From an uncultured Myxococcales bacterium (lineage in GTDB: Bacteria; Myxococcota_A; Polyangia; Polyangiales; Polyangiaceae), in contig CALMUT010000161.1 of the NCBI GenBank assembly GCA_937872925.1, positions 1 through 61,793 on the forward strand: 61,793 bases of DNA. The letters run 5' to 3'. Position 1 is the first letter of the stretch, and each line of letters opens with the position of its first letter. The notes beneath the pieces were generated by a model. The model made no database searches, had not been told where the DNA came from, and saw nothing but the letters and a program-made list of their open reading frames with translations. A program made the translations under genes and the position numbers. Shown piece after piece: positions 40,710 to 49,585 of this stretch.

Positions 40710-42314
40710 CTATTTCTTCTTCGCCAGCACCAGCTTCGCCACCCAGCGACCATACATGTAGATGAAGATGGCGCTCATGATGCCAACGGCGCCCATGATC
40801 GTCCACACGGTGCCGACGCTATGGGACTCATACAAGATGCGCGTCATCTCTTCGGGTGTGCTTTGTGCGAACTTCACCAGCACGTCGAAGGCTTCGCCCC
40901 CTTTGATAGCGTCGATTTCAGCTTGCGGCATGCCCTTCTGCGCCAGGAGTTCGCGGGAAAAGCGCTCCTTGGATGCGAAGTGACCGTACAGCGCCGGGGC
41001 GGTGAAGCCCTCTAGGGTCCAGCCGATGCCCAATGGGATCTGGGAGAAGCCCAGATACATCGCCTTCTTATTCGAGGGCGCGAAGTTGCCGATAAACTCC
41101 GAGAACTTCGGGCTCGAAAGCATTTCACCAATGCTGAAGGTCAGGATGGCCGCGACGGAAAGCCAGCCGAGGGTCGAGTAGCCGCTCATGAACATGGCCC
41201 CAGTGGCCATCAGCGTTCCGACCACCATGCTCGTCGTCGCGCGCATTTTGCCGCTGATCCACGCGAAGAAGAAGCAGGTGAACATGATCAGACCGGCGTT
41301 GAGGTTCAACATGCCTTCCGGGTTCACCTCCGTGCCGGCTTCGTTCATGCCCAAGAAGAACTGAAAGAAGGTGCTCTTCGTGCCACCCGGACCGAAGAGA
41401 TCGCTGACGATGTTCTTGGTGTTGACCCACTCCGCGATGTGCAGCGGCAAGACATCAAAGAGCGCGTTGAACATGAACCAGAAGCCCGAAAAGATCAGCA
41501 AATACACCCAAACGTGGGGCTTCCTCAGCTCCATCAGGGAATCGCGCACCAGACTGACGCGCTCGACCTTCCCCTCCAGGATGGCCTTGTCGCGGGCAAG
41601 CCGCTCTTCCTTCTTCGGCTCTTTGTAGGTGAGCAGCAGCAGGAAGTTCAAACAGATGATGCCGACACAAGCCAGGAACACTTCACGCCAACCGAAGCGG
41701 CTGCGCAAGAATGACGCCACCAGCGGCCCCATCCAGCCGCCGATGTTCACGGTCTGGTAGAAGATGCCCCACGCCATTGAGCTGTTCTCGCGCTTGGTCG
41801 AGTTGACCAAGGTGCCCTGGATGCCAGGCTTGAAGATGGCCGTGCCCAAAGCCAACACGATCGCACCGGCCATGAAGCCCCAGTAGCTGGCGAAGGTGGC
41901 CATGGTGATGTAGCCCAAGATCTTGACGATCGTGGAAACGAAAATGGTTTGTTTGTAGCCGTAGCGGTCCGAGAGCGCGCCCGTGAATACCGGTACGAAG
42001 GATTGCACCGCGGCCCATATCCCGGTGATCTGGCCGTACTCGAGGGGCGTGATCCCGAGGCCGCCCTTGCTGACGGGATCCTTGGCGTAGATCGCAGCGA
42101 CCGCCTTGACACCGTAGTAGGCGAGACGCTCGACCATCTCCATACCGCCCACGATCCAGAACACGTAACCGAGGGAGCTGATGGCAGCGAACAGCCCCAG
42201 CTGCTTGACGTCCTCCAGTCCGGCGGGCCCGTCGTCGTCATCCAGCTTTGCAATCTCCGTCTCTGCCTTGGCCGGTTTGTCTTCGACTTCGCGAGTCGCG
42301 TCGGTTTCGCTCAT
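40710..42314 (-). CDS. MFS/POT-like transporter (first copy)
   Basis: A 534-residue protein with about twelve hydrophobic segments. After an acidic N-terminus (KLDDDDGPAGLEDVKQ) the first helix carries MEMVERLAYYGVKA, which matches the ExxER...YYG motif of proton-coupled oligopeptide transporters. FKPGIQGTLV after helix four and GIFYQTVNIGGWMGPLVAS also fit that family. The tail WVAKLVLAKKK is basic. ATG 42314 is preceded by GAGGA. It converges on gpsA with 33 bases between. Related to the transporter at 55707 but without its zinc ribbon. Confidence 0.87.
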   Translation of the reverse strand: MSETDATREVEDKPAKAETEIAKLDDDDGPAGLEDVKQLGLFAAISSLGYVFWIVGGMEMVERLAYYGVKAVAAIYAKDPVSKGGLGITPLEYGQITGIWAAVQSFVPVFTGALSDRYGYKQTIFVSTIVKILGYITMATFASYWGFMAGAIVLALGTAIFKPGIQGTLVNSTKRENSSMAWGIFYQTVNIGGWMGPLVASFLRSRFGWREVFLACVGIICLNFLLLLTYKEPKKEERLARDKAILEGKVERVSLVRDSLMELRKPHVWVYLLIFSGFWFMFNALFDVLPLHIAEWVNTKNIVSDLFGPGGTKSTFFQFFLGMNEAGTEVNPEGMLNLNAGLIMFTCFFFAWISGKMRATTSMVVGTLMATGAMFMSGYSTLGWLSVAAILTFSIGEMLSSPKFSEFIGNFAPSNKKAMYLGFSQIPLGIGWTLEGFTAPALYGHFASKERFSRELLAQKGMPQAEIDAIKGGEAFDVLVKFAQSTPEEMTRILYESHSVGTVWTIMGAVGIMSAIFIYMYGRWVAKLVLAKKK

Positions 42315-42523
42315 GGTGGGTCCTCGTCGGGGGGCGCACCCTACAGCAGTTCTTCGCGCTGGTGCCACAGGCTCGCGCACCACCCCGGGTGGCCCGCGTG
42401 CGACGCCCCGCCCACGCGATGCCCTGGAATTTATTCAGTAAATCGACGAACGCGGCACGCCGGCCCAGACCGCGCGGTACCCTTGGTCGCGCTCGGCGCG
42501 GCAATGGTCGATAGTCAGCGCCG

Positions 42524-44047
42524 ATGACTCGCGTGGTCTTGGGCGTCGACGCAAGCACGACCGGCGTCAAAGCGATCGCCTGGGACGAAGCGGGCCGCGC
42601 GCTTGGGGAAGGCCGCGCCAGCTACGAGCTTTCCAATCCCGCGCCGGACGCGTGGGAGCAGGACGCAGAAGCGTGGTGGTGTGCGGCCCTCGAAGCCCTG
42701 GGAGCATGCGTGAACGGCCTTGGCGACGACGTGCAGGTGCTGGCGCTGTGCGTCACCCACCAACGAGAGACCTTCGTTCTAACGGACGCGGACGGCGTGC
42801 CTGTGCACCCGGCTCTGGTGTGGATGGATGCCCGGGGCAAAAGCGATATCGCCGATTCCTTGGGGCCTCTGTCCTTCGAGAACGCCCACGCCATCAGCGG
42901 CAAACCTCCGTGCATCACGCCAAGCTTCTACAAACTTGCCGCCCTCTTGCGGCGCGCTCCCGCCTTGCGCACTCCTGAATTGCGAGTCCTCGACGTGCAC
43001 GCTTTCCTAGTTTGGCGCCTGACCGGCCGCTTCGCGACCAGCCTCGCCTCCGCGGATCCGCTGGGGCTCATTGACATGCAAGCGCGCGCCTGGTCGCAAG
43101 TTTTGTTGGCGCGCCTCGAACTATCCGAAGCGCAGCTGCCTGCGTTGGTCGCTCCCGGAGAGCAGATCGGAACTCTCAATGGCGCGCTGGCCTCGCAGCT
43201 GGGGCTCCCGGCGGATCTGCCCATCGTTGCGGGTCTTGGAGATGGGCAGGCCGCGGGGCTTGGTGCGGGGCTCGTTGCGCCCGGCCGCGCCTATCTCAAC
43301 CTCGGCACGGCCATCGTCAGCGGCGTGCTCGCGCAGGAATACAGGATCAGTCGTGCTTTCCGCACGCTGTACGCGGGCGCTGCCGGCAGCTACTTCGTCG
43401 AGACGGACTTGCTTGGGGGCACATTCACGCTGAACTGGCTAGAAACGCTGCTGCAAGGCGACGCAGAGAAGGCCGGCACGTCATCCAACCTGGCGGCGTT
43501 GGAGCGGAGTGCCGTCGATTTACCCCCCGGCGCCGGCGGATTGCTCGCGCTACCGTACTTCGCGGGCGTCATGAACCCTTACTGGGACGACGCTGCGAGC
43601 GGCGTGCTGCTTGGGCTGACCGCGGCGCACGGCCCCGCGCATCTCTACCGCGCGATCATCGAGGGCATCGCCCTTGAGCATCGGGTGCATACCGAAGGCG
43701 TCGAAGCGGCGTTGGGCGAGCCCATCACGGAATTCGTCGTGATGGGGGGTGGCTCGCGCAGCGACCTGTGGTGCCAGATCTTGGCGGACGTGCTGCAACG
43801 GCCCATCGTGCGATCCGCCACGGCTGAGGCCACGTGCTTGGGTGCGGGCATGCTCGCCGCAGTCCACGCGGGACTGATGCCGGATCTCGCGAGCGCCGCC
43901 AAGGCAATGACCCAGACGGGCCGGCGTTTCGTGCCCGCGAGCGCGCGAACGCGCTACGACGAGTTGTTCCAAATCTACCGCGAGCTGTATCCTAGCAACC
44001 AAGGCACACTCGCTGCCCTCGCTCGTTTTCGGGAAACGAGCGCATGA
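42524..44047 (+). CDS. FGGY-family carbohydrate kinase, xylulokinase-like
   Basis: A sugar kinase of 507 residues with the ASKHA fold. GVDASTTGVKAIAWD is the first phosphate motif, CVTHQRETFVLTD and WMDARG the substrate region, GLGDGQAAGLGAG the catalytic-Asp segment (GDGQ), LNLGTA the second phosphate loop and VVMGGGSRSDLWCQILADV the adenosine motif. The order and length resemble xylulokinases, but the sugar is not certain. Its stop overlaps the ATG of the rhomboid gene (ATGA). Confidence 0.88.
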   Translation: MTRVVLGVDASTTGVKAIAWDEAGRALGEGRASYELSNPAPDAWEQDAEAWWCAALEALGACVNGLGDDVQVLALCVTHQRETFVLTDADGVPVHPALVWMDARGKSDIADSLGPLSFENAHAISGKPPCITPSFYKLAALLRRAPALRTPELRVLDVHAFLVWRLTGRFATSLASADPLGLIDMQARAWSQVLLARLELSEAQLPALVAPGEQIGTLNGALASQLGLPADLPIVAGLGDGQAAGLGAGLVAPGRAYLNLGTAIVSGVLAQEYRISRAFRTLYAGAAGSYFVETDLLGGTFTLNWLETLLQGDAEKAGTSSNLAALERSAVDLPPGAGGLLALPYFAGVMNPYWDDAASGVLLGLTAAHGPAHLYRAIIEGIALEHRVHTEGVEAALGEPITEFVVMGGGSRSDLWCQILADVLQRPIVRSATAEATCLGAGMLAAVHAGLMPDLASAAKAMTQTGRRFVPASARTRYDELFQIYRELYPSNQGTLAALARFRETSA

Positions 44048-45537
44048 GCGAAGAGTCCCGCTTCTCTTTTGCGCTCTCTAGTCCGACAGCCGTGTTGTTC
44101 GCGGTGCATGTCATCGTCTACGCATTGATGCTGCTGGCCGGTGGTCGAGGCGAACTGAGCGGCTTGTCGACCGAAACGTTGACGCGCTTCGGCGCCGACT
44201 ATGCGCCCCTCGTCTTCGAAGGCCAGGTGCATCGGCTGTTCGCGGCCAACTTTCTACACATCAATGTGTGGCACCTATTGATGAACAGCGCCGCGCTGGT
44301 CAGTGTCGGGCCACGTGCCGAGTCGCTATTCGGTCGCGGCCGCTACGTCGGGCTGTACCTAGCATCCGGGCTGGGCGGCTCTGCTGCGTCCATTGCGCTG
44401 AACTTTCGCGAGCCCATCGTCAGTGCGGGAGCCTCTGGCGCGCTATGCGGCGCCATTGCGGCTGTCGCTGTGGCTGCATATCGCCAAGGAAGCGCAGCCC
44501 GAGGCGAGCTGTCCGCAATGTTGCTATGGCTGGGCGCCACGTTGATCTTCGGCGTACTGATCGGCGCGGACAATGCGGCCCACGTGGGAGGCATGCTCGT
44601 TGGCGGCGGCGTGGCACTTGCTATGCGTGGCGCGACGAGAGAGCCGGGCGGAGTGGGCGCGTCCGCGGTGGTCGTCGCCGCGACGCTGCTGTCCTTCGGT
44701 GGCGCGGCGTACCACCGGGAAAACAGTCGAACCGCCGCGGATCTGGTGAACCACGGCGTCGAGCTCGCGCGCGCCGGGGACGATGCCGGTGCGGCGCTCG
44801 CGTACCGCCGCGCCATTGCCCTGGAACCCCGGGACGCCATCGCGCATTACGATCTCGGTCTGGCCTTGAGCCGCTTGCAGCAGTTCCCCGAAGCTATCGA
44901 GCACCTCAGCCGCGCCGTCGCCCTTGCGCCCGAAGACGACTATCGCGGGGCGCTGAGTGGGGCGCATATCAATCATGGCGTGCAGTTGGCTCGAGCCGGT
45001 GACCGTGAAAAGGCGATCGAGGCTTACCGAGCAGCGCTCGCGGTGAACGAAGAGCAGCCCCAGGCGCACTACAACCTGGCGCTGGCGCAGCAGCAAATTG
45101 GCGACCGCACGGCAGCCATTGCTTCGTTCACGCGTGCGCTCGAGCTCGACGCTTCGGAACTGCACCGCGAAAGTTTGGCAGATGCGCTTGCCCGGGACGG
45201 CATGGAACTCATGACCGAGAAGAAGTACGTCGAGGCCGCGAAGCGTTTCTTGTCCGCGGAAAAGCATGAGCCCACAGATGCCGATCACCCCATGTATTTG
45301 GGGCTCAGTCTGATGCACGGGGGAAAGCTGGACGACGCCATCGTGGCCCTCAAACGCGCGGTGCGCCTGAGCGACAATCAGAGCACCCGCGCCGCATTGG
45401 CCGCAGCGTTGGAAAAGCGCCAGGCCACGCGAACGGACAGCGGCGATGTGAGTGGCGCTCTCGACGATGCCTTCGAGGAAGCAGTTTTGGGCATCGCGCC
45501 ACCGGGCAGTGGGTTGCCCGGCAAACCGTTGCCCTAG
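44044..45537 (+). CDS. Rhomboid protease-TPR fusion protein
   Basis: Residues 1-215 form a rhomboid intramembrane serine protease of about six helices: the first loop HLLMNSAALVSVG, the catalytic Ser in SAGASGALCG (about residue 130) and the catalytic His in NAAHVGGMLVG (about 178). A seventh hydrophobic segment ends near residue 225. Residues about 235-470 hold several TPR units (LVNHGVELARAGDDAGAALA, AIAHYDLGLALSRLQQFPEA, AHYNLALAQQQIGDRTAAIA). The TPR part may select or deliver clients. It is coupled to the FGGY kinase gene. Confidence 0.9.
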   Translation: MSEESRFSFALSSPTAVLFAVHVIVYALMLLAGGRGELSGLSTETLTRFGADYAPLVFEGQVHRLFAANFLHINVWHLLMNSAALVSVGPRAESLFGRGRYVGLYLASGLGGSAASIALNFREPIVSAGASGALCGAIAAVAVAAYRQGSAARGELSAMLLWLGATLIFGVLIGADNAAHVGGMLVGGGVALAMRGATREPGGVGASAVVVAATLLSFGGAAYHRENSRTAADLVNHGVELARAGDDAGAALAYRRAIALEPRDAIAHYDLGLALSRLQQFPEAIEHLSRAVALAPEDDYRGALSGAHINHGVQLARAGDREKAIEAYRAALAVNEEQPQAHYNLALAQQQIGDRTAAIASFTRALELDASELHRESLADALARDGMELMTEKKYVEAAKRFLSAEKHEPTDADHPMYLGLSLMHGGKLDDAIVALKRAVRLSDNQSTRAALAAALEKRQATRTDSGDVSGALDDAFEEAVLGIAPPGSGLPGKPLP

Positions 45538-46251
45538 TCAGCGGCGCTTCAGGCCCCGATCCAACTCGTCGGCGGCTTCGATCAGGGCAACCAGATCCAT
45601 GCCGAGCTTTTCGGCTGCCTGGACGTCGACCATCGCGCCCTCTTCGAGCAGCAACGCACCGTAGTTGCGTGCTGACGGGCTCGCCCGATGCAATGCGTTC
45701 TTCACGTCGATGGCCTGATTGACGTTCTTCATCGCGGATTCCAAGATGCGCAGCACTCGCTCAGCGCGCGCTTGCCCGTCTTCTCTTGAGGGCTGCGCCA
45801 TGCGGCGGCGCTTGGGCTCCGCGCTTTCTTCCGCAAACCCGTCTACGCCGGGAACGCTCCGAAGCCGTTCGAGCACGTCTTCGGCGTTCTCAAAGGGGTA
45901 ACCACCAAGCGAAACCAGTCCGGCACCGGCGCGCTCCAGGAGGAACCGCAAGATCGAGACTTGCAAGCCACCTTCGCCGCTTATTTCGCCGGGGTCTTCG
46001 ATAGAAAAACCGGATTGACAGGTGGCTAGCCGTTCGGCTGTGGCATCGTCGAGTTCCAGCTTGGACTTCTTGTAGGCCTTCTTGACGTCCTCCAGCGAGA
46101 GAACGTCTTCCATCGTCTCCATCTCGCCGTAGTCGTTCTCAGCGTCGGGGTTGTCGTCGAACCACGCGTCGAGAGCGTCCCCGCACGCGTACTCCAGGTC
46201 GAGCATTTCTTGTTCGGTGAGGGGACTGAGAAGCAAATAGGTGACGCTCAT
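45538..46251 (-). CDS. Acidic protein of unknown function
   Basis: A soluble 237-residue protein, very acidic in the first third (DNPDAENDYGEMETMEDVLS) and helical throughout, with no signal peptide or membrane helix. The stop sits directly against the stop of the rhomboid gene. GAGGG lies upstream of ATG 46251. I recognise no domain. The regular helical C-terminus (AERVLRILESAMKNVNQAID) may form a bundle. Confidence 0.78.
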   Translation of the reverse strand: MSVTYLLLSPLTEQEMLDLEYACGDALDAWFDDNPDAENDYGEMETMEDVLSLEDVKKAYKKSKLELDDATAERLATCQSGFSIEDPGEISGEGGLQVSILRFLLERAGAGLVSLGGYPFENAEDVLERLRSVPGVDGFAEESAEPKRRRMAQPSREDGQARAERVLRILESAMKNVNQAIDVKNALHRASPSARNYGALLLEEGAMVDVQAAEKLGMDLVALIEAADELDRGLKRR

Positions 46252-46334
46252 GAGGGGGCCCTCCCTAAGGCGACCGCGCCGGAAGGTCTAGGATTTTTTT
46301 GCCAGCAAATGCCGGCTTCTCGGCGGCGGCGGCG

Positions 46335-46622
46335 CTAGCGGTCGCTGTATTGCCGTAACCAGCGATCGTGGATGATCTGCAGGGGGACCGGGTTGAGGAA
46401 CAGTCGCCGCTCCTTGCCGATGCGCCGGCTCAGAACGAGATCCGCCGCCCGCAGCACGCGCAGGTGTTTCATCACCGAAAAGCGCGAAAAAACGAAGCTT
46501 TCTGTCAGCGTATTCACGTTCAGACCGGGAGTTGCGCGGATCAGATCGAGCATGCGTCGGCGGTTGGGGTCCGCCAAGGCCCGGAACACCGCGTCGCTTG
46601 GATCCGGTACGAGCTCGGTCAT
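46335..46622 (-). CDS. ArsR family winged-helix repressor
   Basis: A 95-residue winged-helix protein: VFRALADPNRRRMLDLIRA, the recognition helix region FSRFSVMKHLRVLRAADLVL and the wing SRRIGKERRLFLNP. There is no CxC metal-binding motif in helix three, so it may sense something other than metal, or protein interaction. Two copies of GTGACC-N4-GGTCAC sit just upstream of the start, the likely autoregulatory operators. No obvious target gene is coupled to it. Confidence 0.9.
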   Translation of the reverse strand: MTELVPDPSDAVFRALADPNRRRMLDLIRATPGLNVNTLTESFVFSRFSVMKHLRVLRAADLVLSRRIGKERRLFLNPVPLQIIHDRWLRQYSDR

Positions 46623-46625
46623 CAG

Positions 46626-46679
46626 GTGACCAAAGGGTCACATATTTCGCCCCGGAAACAAAGGTGACCCTGGGGTCAC
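46626..46679 (-). promoter_or_regulatory. Paired operator sites upstream of the ArsR gene
   Basis: GTGACC-AAAG-GGTCAC (46626-46641) and GTGACC-CTGG-GGTCAC (46664-46679) have identical arms and 38 bases between centres. The first ends three bases from the start codon at 46622. Identical arms in two independent sites make this a strong operator candidate for the adjacent repressor. Confidence 0.75.
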
Positions 46680-46697
46680 ATGTAATCCCCTGAGGAT

Positions 46698-46717
46698 GCC
46701 TCCGCCGCTGCGGAGGC
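46698..46717. terminator. Stem-loop downstream of the pyrophosphatase gene
   Basis: GCCTCCGC-CGCT-GCGGAGGC is a perfect 8-base stem with a 4-base loop, 51 bases past the end of the pyrophosphatase gene on the minus strand. There is no T-run, so it is a weak or Rho-assisted terminator candidate at best. Confidence 0.35.
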
Positions 46718-46768
46718 GAACGGCAGGGTCGGGGCCGCGCGCGGCGCGCGGTGTGCTCCGCCCTTCGC

Positions 46769-47320
46769 TCAACCCCAGCCGCGCAGGCGGCTTTCCTCTT
46801 TGCGATACAGCTCCAGCGCCTCGTCGACGATCACGATCGCCTCGTCCCGGGCCAGGGGCTCGCCGACGAGCACGTCGCGCGCTTCAAGCGCTTTGTAGTC
46901 GGTAAAAAAGCGTTGGATCTCCCGGGCGACATGCTTCGGCAAGTTGCCGATGTCGGTGATCTCCTCGAAGGCCGGATCATGGGCGTGTACCGCGAGCACC
47001 TTGTCGTCGGACTTGCCCGAATCGATCATGCGAAACACGCCGATCACTCGCCCGACGATGAGGCTCAAGGGCGCAACGGATTCGCTGCACAGCACCAAGA
47101 TGTCGAGGGGATCGCCATCGTCACAATAGGAACGCGGGATGAATCCGTAGTTGGCTGGGTAGTGCACCGAGCTGTGCAGCACCCGATCCACCCGCAGCAT
47201 GCCCGTCGGTTTGTCGAGCTCGTACTTGACCTTGGACCCGCTGGGAATTTCGATCACGGCGTTGACAGCGCCCTCCGGGGACTGCGGTCGACTCGGAAGT
47301 TCATGCCAAGCGTGCACCAT
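46769..47320 (-). CDS. ppa: Inorganic pyrophosphatase (family I)
   Basis: A soluble enzyme of 183 residues that hydrolyses pyrophosphate and drives biosynthesis. Active-site elements are EIPSGSKVKYELDK, VHYPANYGFIPRSYCDD and the metal motif DDGDPLDILVL; RVIGVFRMIDSGKSDDKVLA follows with the third Asp cluster. Size and order are normal. ATG 47320 is used. A monocistronic unit is likely; a stem-loop at 46698 lies downstream. Confidence 0.95.
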   Translation of the reverse strand: MVHAWHELPSRPQSPEGAVNAVIEIPSGSKVKYELDKPTGMLRVDRVLHSSVHYPANYGFIPRSYCDDGDPLDILVLCSESVAPLSLIVGRVIGVFRMIDSGKSDDKVLAVHAHDPAFEEITDIGNLPKHVAREIQRFFTDYKALEARDVLVGEPLARDEAIVIVDEALELYRKEESRLRGWG

Positions 47321-47506
47321 GACCGGCGTCTACCACGGCGCTCTGAAAACCAAAACGTCCCGGCCGCCGGTCCCGGTCCGAGGGCGAGTGGCGTCGTCCG
47401 GTGTCAGAGCCAGCGAAAGAGCCTGGAGCCGGTGGCTGGGGCGAGTGCCGGCTGGGGGCCGACGCGGCGCGCCGCGGCCGTTTTCGTGACGGAGGCCAGC
47501 GATGGG

Positions 47507-48214
47507 CTAGCGCAACTTGAAGCGCACGGAGTAGCTGACAACGGTGGGGCCCTTGGGCGGTTTTTCGAACTCGACGGAAGCGAAAGCGGTTTTGACGCAG
47601 TCGCGGAAGGCGTTTCCCTTCATGCCGGTGCGGGGTTGGCGCAGTTCCGGCTTGCCGCCGTCGCGACCAATGAATAGGTCGACACCGAAGGTCCCCCCCT
47701 TCTCGGGATCTTCCACGTGCACATAGCATTTGCGCAGGTCCTCAAAGCGTTTCTCCACCGCGGCTTTGATCGGCGCTTTGGTCGCGTCGTCGTTGGGGCC
47801 GCCGCCGATGTGCAACCCCACGTTTTCGACGATCACCTCGGGCAAAGCGCCGACGACCGGGGCGGCGGGTGCATCCGCTGACGAGGCGGGCGACGCAGGC
47901 GCGGTCGGCGCGCCTGCGGGAGGCGGGCTCGCGCTGTCTCCGGCAGCCGTGCCCGCGGGCGGCGCAGGCGGCGACGTTGTGGGATCGGGAACAGGTGCTG
48001 GCGGCGCAAAGACCAACGCAGCGCCGGGCGACAGGGTCGCCGCGGCCTCCTCTGCCGTCAGCTCGCGGCCGTCCGCCATGCGAATGCGCCCGTCCGGCAG
48101 CAGCGTTGCTGCGGGCGCCGCCGGGGGCGCTGCGGCAGGTCGATCGGGGCATTTGGGCGCACACGCCACGGCGCAGAGGACAAAAGCCAATTGGATCGCA
48201 CGCTTGCAAGCCAT
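47507..48214 (-). CDS. Lipoprotein with AgmX/PglI-type C-terminal domain
   Basis: The signal peptide ends in AVACAP, a plausible lipobox. A Pro/Ala-rich linker runs from residue 20 to about 125. The C-terminal about 100 residues contain AAVEKRFEDLRKCYVHVEDP, FGVDLFIGRDGGKPELRQ, FRDCVKTAFASVEFEKPPKG and SYSVRFKL, the conserved two-Cys pattern of the C-terminal domain seen in myxobacterial AgmX/PglI-like gliding proteins. The assignment is by eye. The function is unknown; it may interact with TonB-like partners. Confidence 0.78.
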   Translation of the reverse strand: MACKRAIQLAFVLCAVACAPKCPDRPAAAPPAAPAATLLPDGRIRMADGRELTAEEAAATLSPGAALVFAPPAPVPDPTTSPPAPPAGTAAGDSASPPPAGAPTAPASPASSADAPAAPVVGALPEVIVENVGLHIGGGPNDDATKAPIKAAVEKRFEDLRKCYVHVEDPEKGGTFGVDLFIGRDGGKPELRQPRTGMKGNAFRDCVKTAFASVEFEKPPKGPTVVSYSVRFKLR

Positions 48215-48300
48215 GACCGCTCAATACCGCGATCGCGCCCGAATGCAAAACCCGCCGGCGGCGCTCGCGACTTCCCGACGCGGCTGTGGCACAAGCGTGA

Positions 48301-49512
48301 GTGGTGAACGTCTCGTTTTGGATCGCCGTATCTGCTGCCCTGCTCGCTTGCGGCTGTGAGCAGAAGCCGAAGCCGTCAGCTTCCAGCGCGACGCCAAGCG
48401 CGACACCCTCACCGGCGCCGTCCACCACCGCCAGCGCGACGCCAACGGCGAGTTCTGAGGAGCGCGATGAGGTGCCAGTCACTGTGGATGCAGGGGGCGA
48501 TCTTTCTGAGCTGGCCAATGTAGGGCCGGGAGGACCCATCGCAGCGAGCGCCGGCGGCGTGGTGTTCATCACCAAGGACGATCGTGTATCGCTAGCGCCT
48601 CTCGGCAAGAAGCCCGGCAGCTTCGCAGCCACCAAAGAAGCCAAAGACCAGTTCACGATTGCCCGTGGTCCTAGCGTGGCCGGCGACCACGCTTATTGGA
48701 TCTCTTCGGGCCGACTGGTGCGGCGCAAGTTGACGGGCGGCGCTCTAGAAGTCTTGGCACAGGGTGCCCGCAGCGGCACTCGAGTCACGGCGCTCCCAAA
48801 GAGCGACAAACGCCCGGCCGCGGTTGCCTACGTAGGCGCCGGAATCACGGCGGACGCACGCGGGGCGGCGTACCTATGGGTCGAAGGCAGCGAGCCCGTC
48901 GTCGTGTCGCCCGAGGGCAGTGCTGCAAGCAGCGTCTCTCTGGCGGCCACCGAGGATGCGCTATTCGTCGCGGCTCTCGAAGGACGTACGGGCATGACAC
49001 CGGTGCACGTGCGGGAGGTCACGCTGAGGGACGGCAAACCCAAGCTCGAAGAAGACGTCGTCGTTTGGATCGGCGGCCCGGCACAATCCCTGACGGAAGT
49101 AACGGCAACCAGTGTGGAAGGTGAGCTACATGCCCTCATCCCGCTGGAACGCGACATCACGCGCTTCGGCTTGGCCGGCGTGCGCGTCGGCGCCGTCCCA
49201 AAAATGGGCGCCCCGGTCGTGTGGCGACCCTACCCAAACGGCCTCGATCCCGCGCCCGTCGCGGTGAGCAGCGGCTGCGGCAGAAGCTATGTCGTATACG
49301 CACGGCCGGCTGAGGCGCGGCCACGCTCGCCCCAGGAGCTTCACATCGCAAAACTGACCGCGTCCGGGCTGGGCCCGAGCAGTGTCCTTGCGCGTGCGAG
49401 CGCCTTTGCAAATGTGTCGGCCGCGGAGTCTCCCCACGGCGTGCTGGTTGCGTACGTGGCGGACTTTCGAAGCTGGGCGCGAGTATACAGCTGCGAAGCC
49501 GTCAAACGCTGA
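48301..49512 (+). CDS. Lipoprotein, possible beta-propeller
   Basis: A signal peptide ends in LLACGC, followed by a Ser/Thr/Ala/Pro linker to about residue 50. The rest alternates short strands with loops (VVFITKDDRVSLAPLG, AYWISSGRLVRRKLTG, ALFVAALEGRTGM) in a way that suggests a beta-propeller read-out domain. Two late Cys (SSGCGRSYVVY and VYSCEAVKR) may bond. GTG 48301 is the first start. No family is recognised. It is divergent from the AgmX-type lipoprotein gene, 86 bases away. Confidence 0.75.
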   Translation: MVNVSFWIAVSAALLACGCEQKPKPSASSATPSATPSPAPSTTASATPTASSEERDEVPVTVDAGGDLSELANVGPGGPIAASAGGVVFITKDDRVSLAPLGKKPGSFAATKEAKDQFTIARGPSVAGDHAYWISSGRLVRRKLTGGALEVLAQGARSGTRVTALPKSDKRPAAVAYVGAGITADARGAAYLWVEGSEPVVVSPEGSAASSVSLAATEDALFVAALEGRTGMTPVHVREVTLRDGKPKLEEDVVVWIGGPAQSLTEVTATSVEGELHALIPLERDITRFGLAGVRVGAVPKMGAPVVWRPYPNGLDPAPVAVSSGCGRSYVVYARPAEARPRSPQELHIAKLTASGLGPSSVLARASAFANVSAAESPHGVLVAYVADFRSWARVYSCEAVKR

Positions 49513-49585
49513 TATAACGCTCGGGATTTTGCGTTCGCGTCCCATTCCTAAGAAGCCGCGCGCGCACGAGGGAGGAACCGTAGCC

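Noticed and set aside
46290..46320. T-run with nearby stem GCCAGC/GCCGGC as a terminator
   Set aside because: On the plus strand the T-run precedes the stem and on the minus strand the stem is followed by A residues, so neither orientation forms an intrinsic terminator.
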